Source: Hippopus hippopus
Lineage: Eukaryota > Mollusca > Bivalvia > Cardiida > Cardiidae
Assembly (NCBI GenBank): GCA_946811185.2
Contig: OX328111.1
Coordinates: 41,652,388 to 41,716,387, forward strand
Direction: 5' to 3'
DNA length: 64,000 nucleotides
Part shown: in pieces, positions 44,213-56,017 of the stretch
Numbering within the stretch: position 1 is the stretch's first letter
Layout: each line of letters begins with the position of its first letter
The notes under the pieces: generated by a model
Told to the model about the DNA's origin: nothing
What the model saw: the letters and a program-made list of their open reading frames with translations, nothing else
The model's database searches: none
Position numbers and translations under genes: made by a program

Positions 44213-44844
44213 CTAATTTATCTGCTTCAGGAGTTGCTTGATTTCCGATTCTTCGTCCTTCTCACTGGGAACCGCTTGTTTACACGGCTTGTCTGAAGTT
44301 GTTTCCTTTAATTCGGCTTCTAGACGCCGGAGTTCTCTTTTGAATTCGTCGTAAGTGGACTCTTCGTCACATTGATGGGCTGACATCAATTTAAGGTCAC
44401 GTCTCAGACCTGAGTGAAGTACTTGCTTCAAGATGCCAGTATCTGTGCGCCTAAGACCTTTAAGCTCCACAGCTTTGTCGAACACTTCCTCTAATCTCGA
44501 GGCAAACAGCTCAACAGATTCATTGTGTTTCTGCTTGCAAGTATAAAATCTTCTCATAATGCTTTCAGTCGTTTCAATTGTGCCATAGTCATTCCTGAAT
44601 TTTCTTAAAAATTCTCCAACAGTCATGTCTGCCCAAGTCGTCGAAGTTTATCGCTGGCACTTCCATTTACTGTACGGCGAATACCAAACATAACTTGGTC
44701 ATCAGTAAAATTGTTCAAGGCTATAACTGTCATCACTTCATAGAAGAAAGTATCCCAGTTCACTTCTCCACGACCATCTTCACCATAAAAAAATCGATAA
44801 TTTGGGATATTGGTGTGGCTCTGTACGAGGGGCTGGTTTATCAC
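44213..44844 (-). pseudogene. Gypsy gag, frameshifted
   Basis: Two overlapping minus-strand frames make one gag capsid. The first has IPNYRFFYGEDGRGEVNWDT then FFYEVMTVIALNNFTDDQVM; the second continues MTVGEFLRKFRNDYG, FYTCKQKHNESVELFASRLE and a Glu/Lys-rich end. A one-base shift near 44628 separates them (LRRLGQ then MTVGEF). No zinc knuckle is visible, because the following DNA is the inverted LTR piece. Confidence 0.75.
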
Positions 44845-44849
44845 TACAA

Positions 44850-46687
44850 TATCTGGTAGTTACATAGCTTTCCCAAAACTCAATGCTCCCAATAGTAATA
44901 CACAATAATAAAAGTCTAAGTATGAAGTAATATCACAAAGTTAAATGCTGAAAAAAATAACAGTCATAAGCAAAATTTTATTCAAAATATATATCTGATA
45001 TTATTATAAATCAGTATCACAAGGGAACAAACCTGAAATGAAAATTGGTATCTTACTTATGGGTGGGTAAATGTGAAGTTTTAACTCCTTCACTCACAAT
45101 GTTTCCAAGTAAGTAAATGTCAAGATGGGATCGGAAAGAAAAATCAGCTCTACTTGTCACAATGATTTGGTATGCACTAAGTGAGATGCAATAAAGTCAC
45201 TTCTTTCAAATACTGGGATCAAACTTTTTTCGAAATGCAATGACGATATACAGCAATATACAATAATATAGATCTAAAATCCTGAAAAACAAGAAACGGG
45301 GTAGTTGCTGACTAATTCAAGTTCAGTTTCAAAATGGATTAAATTGCTGACAGCTTGTCTTCCTCTGTTTCAAAAAAGCGCGAAAAAGAATATAAGTGGC
45401 GATGCTAAGGTACACAAGATATATGTGAAACTCACAAATATCTCTGATAACAATTGGAACACTCAACTGTTATCCTATAAACAGCGTAAGGGAGACAACT
45501 CGAAACGCGAAATGAAATCTGGCTCAAAGTTCACGGAGTCGAAAACGAAACTTACAAATAAGGGTTTGAATGACAACAATGATACAAGATGAACAGTATG
45601 CAGTAAGTATCAAAGTAAAAAAAAAATAAATCAATGACCAATGAAAATAATCAAATGTAGACTCCAAGATCATTAATCACATTAATTATCCTGTAAAATA
45701 ACTTAGTCAAGGGTCAATGTTTCAAAAAGGATAATGTTTACAAAGCAAGGACTGATAATATGTCAAGTTCACAGGTGAAATGAGTTCAATGTTGTCAAAT
45801 AGAATTGTATTAACAAAGCAAGGACTAATGACAGGTCTTCCAAAAAAAAAAAAATGCAAAGAAAAATTCTAACGACAACCATTACTAAATAATTAAATAA
45901 ATCAATTCAATCAAAGAAATTATTTGTAAAAAACTACCTAATCTAAACTACCTACTCCAATATCAGATGACTTAATACAGACAAATGAACTAGGATCAGA
46001 CTGTGTGAAGATCCTGATCAGACTCAGTGCAGACTTCAAGGTCAGAATAACGGGATGATTTTACTCTCAATAGATGAAAAAATGGGTTATTCCTTCAGTA
46101 GAATGAAAAGAACGCAGGAGAGAAATCCAGGAAAGAAAATAGAAAGGTTGCAATGAGCTGTATTCAACTACAATCAGCGTGACAAAAGGTGATAGGTCTA
46201 TCGGTAGACAAAACGGCTATGTTTTCGTAGTACAAAGGTCAAAATGGCAGCATAAACTGTAAAACTTCTATTTCTAAAATGTAGTTTACTATTAAAAGTG
46301 AATATTGGTGAAAACTACTAAACTAGGGATCTGGGAGTGAAAATAAGTGCTGATTTGAGCCTACACCTTACATTAAAGCATGCAAAAGTGAATATCTTCC
46401 TTGCAAAATACACTCAAAGGGTCTACTCACTCATACTTCATCAGAAAGGTCACTAGAACTGGTGAAACTTTCAGAGATAGGTAAAACCTGGTAAAACTAC
46501 ATGTTAGAACGGCTGTCACTCAAGTCCAATGAAAATGAAGACTGTCAAACACTGGATGAAAGTTACCAGTCCATTGTGGAATGTCAAAAGTTCACAGAAA
46601 TATACTAGAATGTCTAATAAAGCTGATCAGGTTTCTCCGCCTCCTTGGAAGGACGTCCTCGTCGAAGTAATTCTGTCGGGTAATTTA
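44850..46687 (-). other. Leader of the gypsy element, no gene seen
   Basis: This is AT-rich sequence between primer site and gag. A 95-codon + strand frame near 45305 has no domain and is not called. Confidence 0.4.
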
Positions 46688-46699
46688 CGTTGGGCGCCA
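46688..46699 (-). promoter_or_regulatory. tRNA primer binding site
   Basis: TGGCGCCCAACG on the minus strand, two bases from the LTR end TTACA, is a standard LTR-retrotransposon primer site. Confidence 0.75.
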
Positions 46700-46701
46700 A
46701 A

Positions 46702-47165
46702 TGTAACGAGTGTTTGGTGGGCTACCGACTGGCTCAGTAAATACGCACTCACACAAACACTGTTACGGGTTCAGAATACAAAATACAGTTCCTGCACAGC
46801 CCTACTGGTTCTGAGGTTATTCAAGTAACACGGAAATCTGTTTACTCTTTTAATCTGGTGAAAAAGGTTTGCATCAATTTGAGGAAATGAGTACAACCCC
46901 GCAACACACACACCACCAACCACACGCTGTGCTGTATTAATGCACAAAAGATAGAATTTTCCCGCTCAAACTAGGGAAGACAAAGAAAATTTCAGCCAAA
47001 TCAGACACGTCTTCTGAGAGTGAAAGCTACTGCCGCTCTCAATTCAAGCATGGATCACGTGCATATAGTGCTCGTCACAACAAAGAGGAGAAATGGACCA
47101 AAAGGAAAACCTGCCAGAAAGGAAATCAAAGTACTCGAAGTAGCAGGAAACATGTCCTGGCTACA
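46702..47165 (-). repeat. Partial 5' LTR of the gypsy element
   Basis: The + strand runs from TGTAACGAGTGTTTGG to CATGTCCTGGCTACA. The 46966-47165 part matches 41089-41281 with a few changes. Confidence 0.7.
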
Positions 47166-47629
47166 TTTAGATTTCGAGCCACAGTTTTGCAAAGAATTGT
47201 GGGAATGTTACATGATCAATACACCCGTCAATTAGAATTCATATTCAAATTAGTATGATGACGCCATATCTGCTGTAATGAAAATAGACGAAACGTTACC
47301 GATTGTAAAAATTATTTAAATGCCACAAATTGCACTTTTTCAGTGAATATAACTCTACAGTTTATAAGAGTGCAACAAGATAAATCTAGTTGTATTAGAC
47401 ATTTTACAAGAAATTTTGATTAACGACATAAAAACGAAACCTCTAAAACGCTTTAAAATTACATTCAAACTCAGTATTTCACTTGTCGTCAGCAAACTCT
47501 CTAATTTGGGCAAGTCTATAGTTTTGTCGTCTGATAAATACTTAAAATGTTGTCTTCGTCCAATGATAAACATACATGTAAATTACTACAGTATCTTATC
47601 AAAGAAATACCTGACTTAAGTTAACCTTA
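47166..47629. other. No gene seen
   Basis: AT-rich; an M2-like GACATAAAAACGAAACC and TTGGGCAAGTCTATAG near 47425-47520 may be a decayed M2 body. Confidence 0.35.
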
Positions 47630-47870
47630 CCCTTTTACAAACAACTACATGTTTTAAGAAGCCTGATGAAGAAGACTTATAAAAGTATTGTTGAGAAAGA
47701 GAAAAAAAATGGTGGTAATCAACATTCCCCCCCCCCCCTTTTTTTTTTTCAACACTGTTGTCTGCCCTTTCAAAGACACTACCCATCATTTCAGTGACTT
47801 TTAATTTGTCTCCTGTAAATGGTTACAATTTGGACGATTCTAAAATTAGGTGATCTGATAGAAAATCAAC
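47630..47870. mobile_element. M2 MITE, decayed
   Basis: The left end is CCCTTTTACAAACAAC. The hairpin is disrupted by C and T homopolymers at 47727-47749. The right body TTTGGACGATTCTAAAATT is kept. Confidence 0.6.
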
Positions 47871-48230
47871 CAATGTACTGCTCATAATTATTTCGGGTCT
47901 TCTAAAATTCCTTTACAATTTACACAAAAGACAGATGTTTGATAGAAATCCAAATTTGTTAATTAGCTGGATCGAAAGCATTGTGAGAACCGGTGATTTT
48001 ACTTACTTCTAACCAAGAAGTCGATCCTTTTGCCACAATGGTTTCAAAAATTGTCGAATTCCGGCGTAAAAGGTCGTACTTTTACAGTTAATGCCTTATC
48101 ATCACATTATCAGCAACGATAACGGTTGCAACTACAGCGTTCAAATTATTAAAGGTGACAGACATTATACCGTGGTGAAACAGTCCATGTCAAATAAACG
48201 TGTAAATTACAAAAGTGTCCAAATCTATTT

Positions 48231-48486
48231 GAGCCATGCTCTAGAAAAAGGGGGCTTAATGCATCTGCAAAAGTATCGATCCATGTCAGCCTGCGCAGAC
48301 CGCGCAGGCTGACACGGGTCGAAACTTTTTGCACTATGTAAATTTTCTGACTGTCCAAGGACAATTTTACCTCAGAATTCAGTTTGTTATTAGACATAAT
48401 GGGTTTTATGGACTCATGATTATATTATGACTTGCTTAGTATAATGCATCACGGAGATACCTTAAACCCACCTTGTGCCAGACCGT
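48231..48486. mobile_element. M3 MITE
   Basis: It runs from TGAGCCATGCTCTAG to CCTTGTGCCAGACCGT, with the core TCAGCCTGCGCAGACCGCGC then AGGCTGACA. Confidence 0.82.
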
Positions 48487-48741
48487 AGTAAAGCTGAAAC
48501 AAACGTAAAGAAAGACATTTTGACACAGGGAGAAACTGTTAATCAATATCAAGATTTGAAACCACGTTTTCTACCGGTAGAATGTAGATCCTGCTGTTTG
48601 AAACTTGCCAATACTACCCTTTCGATTCAGTCATTTTCGTGCCAAGTCATGATTACAACCCGAAAACACAACACAAGCAAATCTTCGTCGAAATATCACA
48701 GATGTCATTGTAGGCTGGCTTTTACCGCGCTTTGATTCCTA

Positions 48742-48872
48742 GTTTCGTATTCACCAATCATTATTCTTGGTCTAACTCTAGATTTAGAAAGTAACGTCAC
48801 TTCTGATTGGCTAAACCAAATGGTTGAGAATAAGACTAAGAACTTTCTTAAGAATGGTTTGTGAATATGGAC
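48742..48872. mobile_element. M5 MITE
   Basis: GTATTCACCAATCATTATTC at the left, inverse CTTAAGAATGGTTTGTGAAT at the right, with TCTGATTGGCTAAACC inside. Confidence 0.8.
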
Positions 48873-49080
48873 GCTGTTTTCTTCTTTAAGAATGTTTGGC
48901 ACAATTTTTTTATTCGCGTTTTTGTTTGTCGTTCCAATCCGATAATATTCGCAGTTTGCAATTTCGGTTAAAATAAAAAACATCAAATAGATCAAGGTCT
49001 TCTGACATTGACCGGATCAGCGTTATACGAGTACATGTACTAGAGTTTTAAAAGGTGGTGAAACAGATCGAAATGTAGGT

Positions 49081-49353
49081 GCCCGGCCGTGTAGTTCAGT
49101 GGTTAGCGTTTCCGACTCGTTACCTGGTGGTTGTGAGCTCGATACCCGTTTGAGGCAAACTTTCTATCCGGCGATTTTTCGCCTCTCACCCCTGATACAT
49201 GTGAGAAAAGCAGTCAGTGACTTGGAAAGAAAGTTGTGTCAGTACTGGTGTGAGAAAGCCAGGAAACACATGCGTAGGTGCACTGACCGCCGTGGTATGA
49301 CCAAAGCTGTTAAAACGGTGTTAAACTCCAATACAATCAATCAATACGAAATG
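49081..49353 (+). mobile_element. S1 tRNA-derived SINE, complete reference copy
   Basis: The head reads GTGTAGTTCAGTGGTTAGCG (A box), then TTGTGAGCTCGATACCCG (B box). The body holds AAGAAAGTTGTGTCAGTACT and GAGAAAGCCAGGAAACAC. The tail is AAACGGTGTTAAACTCCAAT followed by an ACAATCAATCAATA end. An open frame through it is incidental. Confidence 0.85.
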
Positions 49354-49935
49354 TAGGTAGAATGATCAATGATAGTTTTTTTTGTTAATAATACATGCAT
49401 CCCTAGAAATTAATCCCCAATTCGCATAACACTGTAAAATTTGGTGCAGTGTAACAGTATTATCTATTAAACGTTACAATATCACAACACTGCATCATAG
49501 AGTGGATTTTTTTTTTTTTTTTAACCTCTTTCATTTAATAGGAAATCTCAGAGGAATTTGAGTCACCGGTTCGACTTCCCTCGGTATATTCCGTATATGA
49601 TTGTCTTTACTGACGATCATGATCGGAATATGTCGAGAGAAACTCATTCAGGAGAAAAGTTCCGGAATTTACCGTGATTAGCACATAAACCTTTATGCAC
49701 GAACTGAGCATTTTCAATAACAACAGAGAAAAAATAGCATATTACTAATCAGGTTGAAATAACTTTTAATGTAAAATATATCGGAGAATGTAAATCAAAG
49801 TCAGACAGCAGGTTATGTTATTCTGAACTCGATTTACTCTGCTAAAACTTAAATTGCATCCTTAGAATTATTTATATGAAGCCAACTTGTAATTAAACAG
49901 AAATAACGAAGTCTTAAGTTCTCCCAGGGAATTCT
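49354..49935. other. Upstream of the candidate signal exon
   Basis: A poly-T run (49509-49522) and AT-rich DNA; no clear promoter motif. A small palindrome around TGACGATCATGATCGG lies near 49610. Confidence 0.3.
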
Positions 49936-49986
49936 ATGGCTTTAATAAGGATTGTAAAAGTGTGCCTAGTTTTAATCATTTCAAAG
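49936..49986 (+). CDS. Candidate signal-peptide exon of the reductase gene
   Basis: ATG opens 17 codons, MALIRIVKVCLVLIISK, and stops exactly at a GTAAGT donor. The hydrophobic run suits a secretory signal, and DOMON/b561 reductases need one. The donor is phase 0, while the first certain DOMON exon (55687) needs two bases from its upstream exon. At least one more exon must therefore lie between, and I did not find it. The link is tentative. Confidence 0.4.
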
Positions 49987-50069
49987 GTAAGTTTTCGTAT
50001 TTTATTGATCATAGTTATACTAGTATTCAGTGAAATAGTGATAGTGAATTTATGCAACTCTTTCAGGCA

Positions 50070-50200
50070 TGGCTCTGTGTAACAGGGCGTTTAATGCATC
50101 TGCAAAAACTTTCGACTCAGGTCAGCCTGCGCAATCCGCGCAGGCTGACCTGGGTCGAAACTTTTTGCTTTCGATAAATTTTCTGCATGTCCAAGGGCCA
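50070..50200. mobile_element. M3 MITE, partial
   Basis: CATGGCTCTGTGTAACAGGG, then the perfect core GGTCAGCCTGCGCAATCCGC and complement. The right half is missing. Confidence 0.75.
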
Positions 50201-51105
50201 TTCTACTTCACGATTCAACAGTAATTATACAAAATCGATATTGATAATAATAACTACTGTAAAAGTGGATATTATTGCGGATCTAACATTTCGCGATTAA
50301 CAGAACACTGAGCTTACGTGTGTTTATATTTCCGCGAGAACTATTATCATTATCATTCAATTTAACAAATCCCCATTTTCACTTCGAAGAAACGTATTTA
50401 AATTTCTTAAATTTGCAGTATTAATCGCCGCTAGACTGGTTTTCTGGTCGACTTTGTTGAAAAAAAAAAAAGCATTTATTGATGTCGACATGGGTCCCTG
50501 TCAATCGCTCCCACATGACCCGGTGTCTAGGTAAAATATACCTTAGTCTAGCTTAAATTTACGCTGGCGGATACCTTTGCGTTTTTTTTTTCAATACGCG
50601 AAAACCGCGAATATTTCCACGACACGAACATTTCCGGTTTTACAGTATGTGATGACTTGCTTAGTGTATCGCATCATAACATCGTTTGCAATGTCGTTTT
50701 TAGGCGCGCTCAGCAGCAGATGGTTTTAGAAGTATCTAACTTCTAGCATGTCATTTTTTTTTTTTTTTTGTTTTCAATGTAATTTGTATTTATTTTTTCC
50801 CTTATTCCTTCGGAAAACATGAAGTATTTCATCTATTGCCGACTCACACTTTTTTTCCAAATTGTACTGATATACATACATTTTTTTCTCTTCACATCTC
50901 GTTCTTATCGTGTATAACTGTATTTTGTATTGGCTATAAATATGTTGTATTTTATGCCAAATAAAGATTATGCTATGTTACATCACACCCCGTTTTGATA
51001 GAGAATTGCTCATTTGAATGTAACACTTAATTTAAATGATACGTCACCTTGTACAGGTATTTTTAGGGGGAGGGTGGATTAAATTTATCAGCATCAGCTT
51101 TAACT
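50201..51105. other. No gene seen
   Basis: AT-rich sequence with poly-T and poly-A runs (50459, 50584, 50755). An ACTGTAAAAGTGGATATTAT motif near 50257 resembles one near 57255. Confidence 0.35.
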
Positions 51106-51244
51106 CTTTCAGCGCCAAATAAATAAACTCGAACTCTTTTGACAGCAATAAATACAATTCATTAAAACTTACATAGATTTTGATTGTATAGGTTTGACTA
51201 CACAAGCGGACGGTATAGATCAAAGATCAGACTGTACGTTCTGT
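51106..51244. mobile_element. Left part of an M1-like element cut by the LINE
   Basis: GTATAGATCAAAGATCAGAC then TGTACGTTCTGT is the left hairpin arm and loop of M1. The rest resumes after the LINE at about 54636 (TTGTCCGCC to AAGGGTTAA). Confidence 0.55.
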
Positions 51245-54200
51245 GTTGATTAAAAATCAATTATTCAATACGAGTTATGTAACGCAGATTTTTCAACATT
51301 TGTCTGAATGTATTGTTCTGTTATTCGACAAACATTTATTTCGTCTAGATCATGATCTTATCATACTTTTTGTTTATGTTGCACCTGAACATTCACCTAT
51401 TTATGAAGACAAAAATTCCAATGGAATCGAATTATTAATGGATAGTGTGTTGAATATTAGTAGTCAGTTTCCAAATGCTCATCTATTATTAGCTGGAGAT
51501 TTTAACTCTCGTACCAAAGATCTGCCTGACTTTATTGTCAATGATCATTTAGATCACGTGTTCGAAATGTTACTGATTATCCGAGTGATAATTTCGATAT
51601 TCCAAGAAAGTCCAAAGATTGCGCTACTGTAAACAATTTTGGAAAATCACTTCTTGATCTTTGTAGAACTTTAAACGTCCACTTTCTTAACGGTAGGACT
51701 ACTGGTGATCTAGATGGAAACTTTACATGTATTTCGAATGACGGCAAAAGTATTGTAGATTATATCATTGTGTCGTCTGATATTTTTGAGTATATTAAAA
51801 GTTTTTATGTAGATTATGTTGAGTTTTCTGACCATTTTCCTCTAGTTTGCTATCTATACTTTGAAAACATTGTGGAAGAGGGTCCATTTAATGCTTATGA
51901 TAATAAATGTTCAGAAATTTATCATTATTACAAATGGAAAAAGGAAACAAAAGAAGATTTTTTAGATAAATTTACTGCCGATTTCACTTATTTTTATGAT
52001 AGATTGTTATTTCCTCTGACTGATGTGAAAAATTTATTAACGCGCTTCTTGAATGTCTATTACGCTTCAGGATCTGCAATGAAAAAGTTTAGCAATTTAA
52101 ATCATGACGCAATAAAAAGTTATAGTCAGCCACCATGGTGGAATAATGAATGTCAGGAGCTGAAAAGATTAAGACAATATAAGATAAAAAAAATTCGTAG
52201 CAGCAATTCAGATGACGACTTTATCCACTACAAGATAGCACGTAACCATTTTAAAGCAAAATGTAAACTACAGAGACGACTTTATTTTTGTGAAAATCGG
52301 AGGAAAATAGTGGATTCAAGAAAAAATCCCAAATTATTTTGGAGTTTGATAAAACCACCGTCGTCTACTATCCGTAGTAACAATAATATAAGTAACCAAC
52401 AATGGCTGACTCATTTCAGTAATGTTTATAGAAATAACAACATTGAGCATCGCGATAATGATAATATATTAGAAAATATTAAACACGATTGTGACACGTC
52501 ATACCTAAATCAGCCAATCCATTCTGACGAAATAAAAAACAGCATAAACCGCGTCAAATCAAACCGTTCCCCTGGTCCAGATGGAATTTGCATTGAAATG
52601 TACAAATCAACTACACATATAATATTACCATTTTTAACAGAATTGTTTAACTATATATTTGAATCAGGAGTTTTCCCGCCTAAATGGAGTAGTATACTTG
52701 TACCTTTACATAAGTACGGACCAACAAATGATCCAAACAATTATAGAGGAATATCCCATATAGATAGTTTATGTAAAGTTTTCATTGATGTGTTAAGTAA
52801 AAGACTTTATACTTGGACTGAAAGTAATAATTTGTTAAATGAAGCACAAGCTGGATTCCGTAAATCATACAGTGTAATAGATAATTTATTTGTGTTACAG
52901 TCGCTTTGTCAGAAATACATAGCTAAACGACGTGGTAGACTTTATTGCTTATTCATAGATTTTCAAAAGGCGTTTGATTATGTAGATCATAACAAGCTTT
53001 GGGATTCGCTACAAAGAAGAGGTATCAATGGAAAATTTCTGAATATTTTCAAGTCTATTTATAGTCAGCTTGGTTTTCAGCTTAAGATAAGGGATTTTCT
53101 GCTTGAGCAAATCAGATGTGAAAGGGGTACCAGACAAGGATGCGGGAGCTCCCCTACGATATTCTCTCTTTTCATAAATGATCTCATTGAGTACTTACGA
53201 CAGGAGTGTAAAGCTGGTGTATTTATCTCAAACGAAGTTGAAGATATTTTGGCTCTATTATTTGCAGACGACGTTTCTTGCGTATCAGATACTATTTTCA
53301 ACTTGCAACAACAGTTAAACGTCATTCATAGATATTGCAATGCAGTTGGTATGAAATTGAATTTAGATAAAACAAAAATCATAGTTTTTAGAAATGGGGG
53401 TATTTTGAAAAAGGATGAGAAATGGCACTATGGTGAACATAAGATTGAGACTGTTTCATTTTACAAATATTTGGGTTCATTGTTAACATCTTGTCTTTGC
53501 TGGAATAAAACTGAATTAAATCAAGCTTCTCAAGCCAAGAAGGCATGTTACAGCATATATCGGTCTCCGACCAAATTAGGATTTTTTAGTGCAAATGATA
53601 CTTTTAAATTATTCGATTCTATAATAAAACCAATTCTATGTTTCGGGTCAGATATTTGGGGCTTTGAGTACTGCAGTATCATAGAAAAGGTTCACATTGA
53701 CTTTTGTAGACGTATATGCTGTCTCAATCAAAATACAGCTGACTTTTTTGCTTTAAGTGAATGTGGACGCTATCCCCTTTACGTAACATATATGACGCAA
53801 TGCATAAAATATTGGATTAAACTCACACAATATCCACCCAATCGATATCCAAAACAATGTTATCTTATGCTGAGACGGCTAGACGAAAGCGGCAGAAATA
53901 CATGGGCATCGATGGTTAAAAATCTTTTATATGAACATGGCTTTTGGTATGCATGGTTAAATGACGGAATTGGAAATCCTAGTCACTTTATAAAATGCTT
54001 CAAGCAACGTCTTAAAGACTGTTCTATGCAATACTTACAAATGAAAATACAAAACTCATCCAAGTCGTCACATTATAAACACTTTAAATCTTTACTAAAT
54101 ATAGAAAGATATTTGTCCGTTGAAATGTCGGTTTTTTCTCGTCGTATTTTATCGAATTTTAGATGTTCCAGTCATTGTTTAAATGTTGAAGTTGGTAGAC

Positions 54201-54475
54201 ATCAAAATGTTGATTACCATCTCAGATTTTGTAAACTTTGTATTGATATCAGTGTGTACCTTGTGGAAGATGAATATCATTTTTTGTTAGTTTGTCCAGT
54301 ATATGAAGATCTCCGTAAATTGTACTTTCAAGAAAGATGGAAAAGGGCATGCCCAAGCAAAAGATTATTTTATGAGATTATGCAAGACAATAGACCCTTA
54401 CATGTAAAGTCATTGGCAAAGTTTCTCACTGAAGCATTCAAATTTCGAAAGTTATTATTAGATAATGATATATGA
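51243..54475 (+). pseudogene. LINE endonuclease-reverse transcriptase
   Basis: The first frame (51243 to about 51550) carries LLLAGDFNSRTKDL, the endonuclease GDFN motif. A one-base deletion near 51550 shifts the frame. The second then runs without a stop to TGA at 54473. It includes SIVDYIIVSSD and VEFSDHFPL (endonuclease end, catalytic SDH). The 901-codon stretch from 51770 follows. RT motifs, counted from 51770: SPGPDGI near 268, LFIDFQKAFDYVDH near 395, RQGCGSSPTIFSLF near 457, catalytic FADD at 498-501, and the C-terminal CKLC then EYHFLLVCPVY. The RT portion looks intact, so the copy is fairly young. Confidence 0.9.
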
Positions 54476-54636
54476 ATTCATAAAACAGTTGAAAAGTTAC
54501 TAGTTTATTTGTTTTACACGTAAACCTATTTGATATGACGTCACTCATGTTTGTAACTATTTAATAGGTATTTGTTATGTATAATGGGCCGGAGGCCTTT
54601 ATTGCAAATAAAGAATTGTCATTGTCATTGTCATTG
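51245..54636 (+). mobile_element. 5'-truncated non-LTR retrotransposon (LINE)
   Basis: It holds the end of an endonuclease domain, a full reverse transcriptase and a C-terminal Cys/His motif in one polyprotein, broken once by a frameshift. The 3' end has AATAAAG followed by about four TTGTCA hexamers instead of poly(A). There is no ORF1 and no endonuclease N-terminus, as expected of 5' truncation. The hexamer tail and domain order suit the CR1/L2/jockey-like LINEs; the exact clade needs a tree. Confidence 0.88.
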
Positions 54637-54639
54637 TCC

Positions 54640-54985
54640 GCCAGAGTCACAGTTTTCGCCTGTATCGCCGAAAGGGTTAACTGCGGCTTCATTGATTCAG
54701 GAACAGACATCCATTTAAGATCGCATTAAGACTAGGGACATGTATAAAGTCTTCGAGTGCATTTTGAAGTTTCTGGTGATCTGCGATCATAGACCTGACA
54801 AGTAATAAGTGAGAAACCTCGATCAAACAGGAATGCAAAGGACATTTTTACATTTTAGACATTGTTAAAAGCTGGTCACGTCCATTCAAAATGTCTCCCT
54901 TAGCTCAGAACTTTTTAACCAATCAGATGGCTTGTCTCGGAAATTAAATTAAGAACAATATTCGAAATGATTAAAAGACATACTC
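54640..54985. other. No gene seen
   Basis: It begins with the right remnant of the M1-like target (ending near 54680) and continues as unassigned sequence. Confidence 0.35.
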
Positions 54986-54989
54986 TGGC

Positions 54990-55595
54990 AAAAAGTAGCT
55001 TATTGGATCTCCGTAATGCGTGATACCAAGCAAGTTATCACATTTTATGAACCCATAAAATCCATTGTAAATAACAACCGACTAATTCATGAGCTACACT
55101 GTTACTTTAAATAACAATAAAGGCCAAAAGTAAACAAAGCGGGTGTTTAAATGCATTTGAATTTATATCATACTATTTAAAAGTATGGAAATTATTGTGA
55201 AGATGATAATCTGTCATTGTACGGTCGGTCCAAGTGTTAGTCGCTGACAGAGGGATTAATTTCAAAACTAGGTAAAAACCTGCCAGGTAGCTGTGTCTTT
55301 TGTTTACTTTTTGCCTGATTTTAAAATTCTTTTTTCTGCCAGCGACTAACATATGGCCCAACCACACGATAACAGACTGTCATCTCCACAATATTTTGCA
55401 TACTTTTAAATGGTATGATTTAAATTTTAATGTATTATGACACCTGCTTTGATATTTTGACCTTTACTGGGCCTTTAACATTCAGAAAATTGATCAATGG
55501 CAAAAAGTTTCGACCCAGGTCAGCTTGCGCGAACTGCGCAGGCTGATATGAGTCGATACTTTTTGCAAATGCATTAAGTTTCCATTTTCACATAG
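54990..55595. mobile_element. M3 MITE interrupted by another palindromic element
   Basis: The M3 halves are about 54985-55105 (ACTCTGGCAAAAAGTAG, ATACCAAGCAAGTTATC) and 55480-55600 (AAAAGTTTCGACCCAGGTCA to ACATAGCATGGCTCG). Between them lies an insert whose ends (AAAGGCCAAAAGTAAACAAA, and TTTGACCTTTACTGGGCCTT) are inverted relatives. It also contains an internal inverted repeat (TTTAAAAGTATGGAAATTAT). Confidence 0.65.
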
Positions 55596-55686
55596 CATGG
55601 CTCGTCTTTGACAATGATACATGGACACTTACAGGATACGTCTATAACCATCCCGATTTGATTTTCATCTAGATTGCCTATTGTAG

Positions 55687-55876
55687 CATAAGCTGGGATC
55701 CAGCATGCGGGATATCAAAGGGCTGTTTCCCGGACTGTCGGAATCAGGGCTGTACATATATGGTAACATGGAAAGATGCTGGAGCCGGGCTCAATGCTTT
55801 ACAGTTTACCATTCAACTGGAACACAAAACTGTACCGGGATATCTTGCCATAGGCTTTACCAAAGATTACAGAATG
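55687..55876 (+). CDS. FRRS1-like exon: start of DOMON
   Basis: The acceptor is CTATTGTAG. The first base completes a split codon, and the frame starts ATAAGCTGGGATCC. It has a CGISKGCFPDC cysteine-rich lead typical of FRRS1 before DOMON. The donor ATG then GTTGTC is weak but phase 0, and it fits the next exon (RM then GDDSVV). Confidence 0.82.
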
Positions 55877-55984
55877 GTTGTCTTGCTTTCTACCTTGCCT
55901 CACGTGGTTTTATTCTTATATTTTGTGACGATTCATCAAACATGCCAAATGCTCCACCTCTCGTACGCATACGTCTGTCTGTCT

Positions 55985-56017
<33 letters not shown>

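Larger units (their letters stand above)
41089..47165 (-). mobile_element. Rearranged Ty3/gypsy-type LTR retrotransposon
   Basis: The element reads on the minus strand. Order from its 5' side: partial 5' LTR (47165-46702), primer binding site TGGCGCCCAACG (46699-46688), a long leader, gag (44844-44213), an inverted LTR piece (44192-43276) split by a small LTR element, degenerate integrase (43270-42700), the C-terminal pol region (42508-41669), a purine tract (about 41524-41505), and a partial 3' LTR (41504-41089). Protease, reverse transcriptase and RNase H are missing. The two LTR pieces overlap at the CGCTCAAACTAGGGAAGACA segment, so they are truncated at opposite ends. It is not autonomous. 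Confidence 0.75.

Noticed and set aside
45305..45592. 95-codon frame
   Set aside because: No domain, signal or splice support; it lies in the leader of the gypsy element.
48475..48995. Frames on both strands
   Set aside because: They overlap M3 and M5 copies and lack conserved residues.
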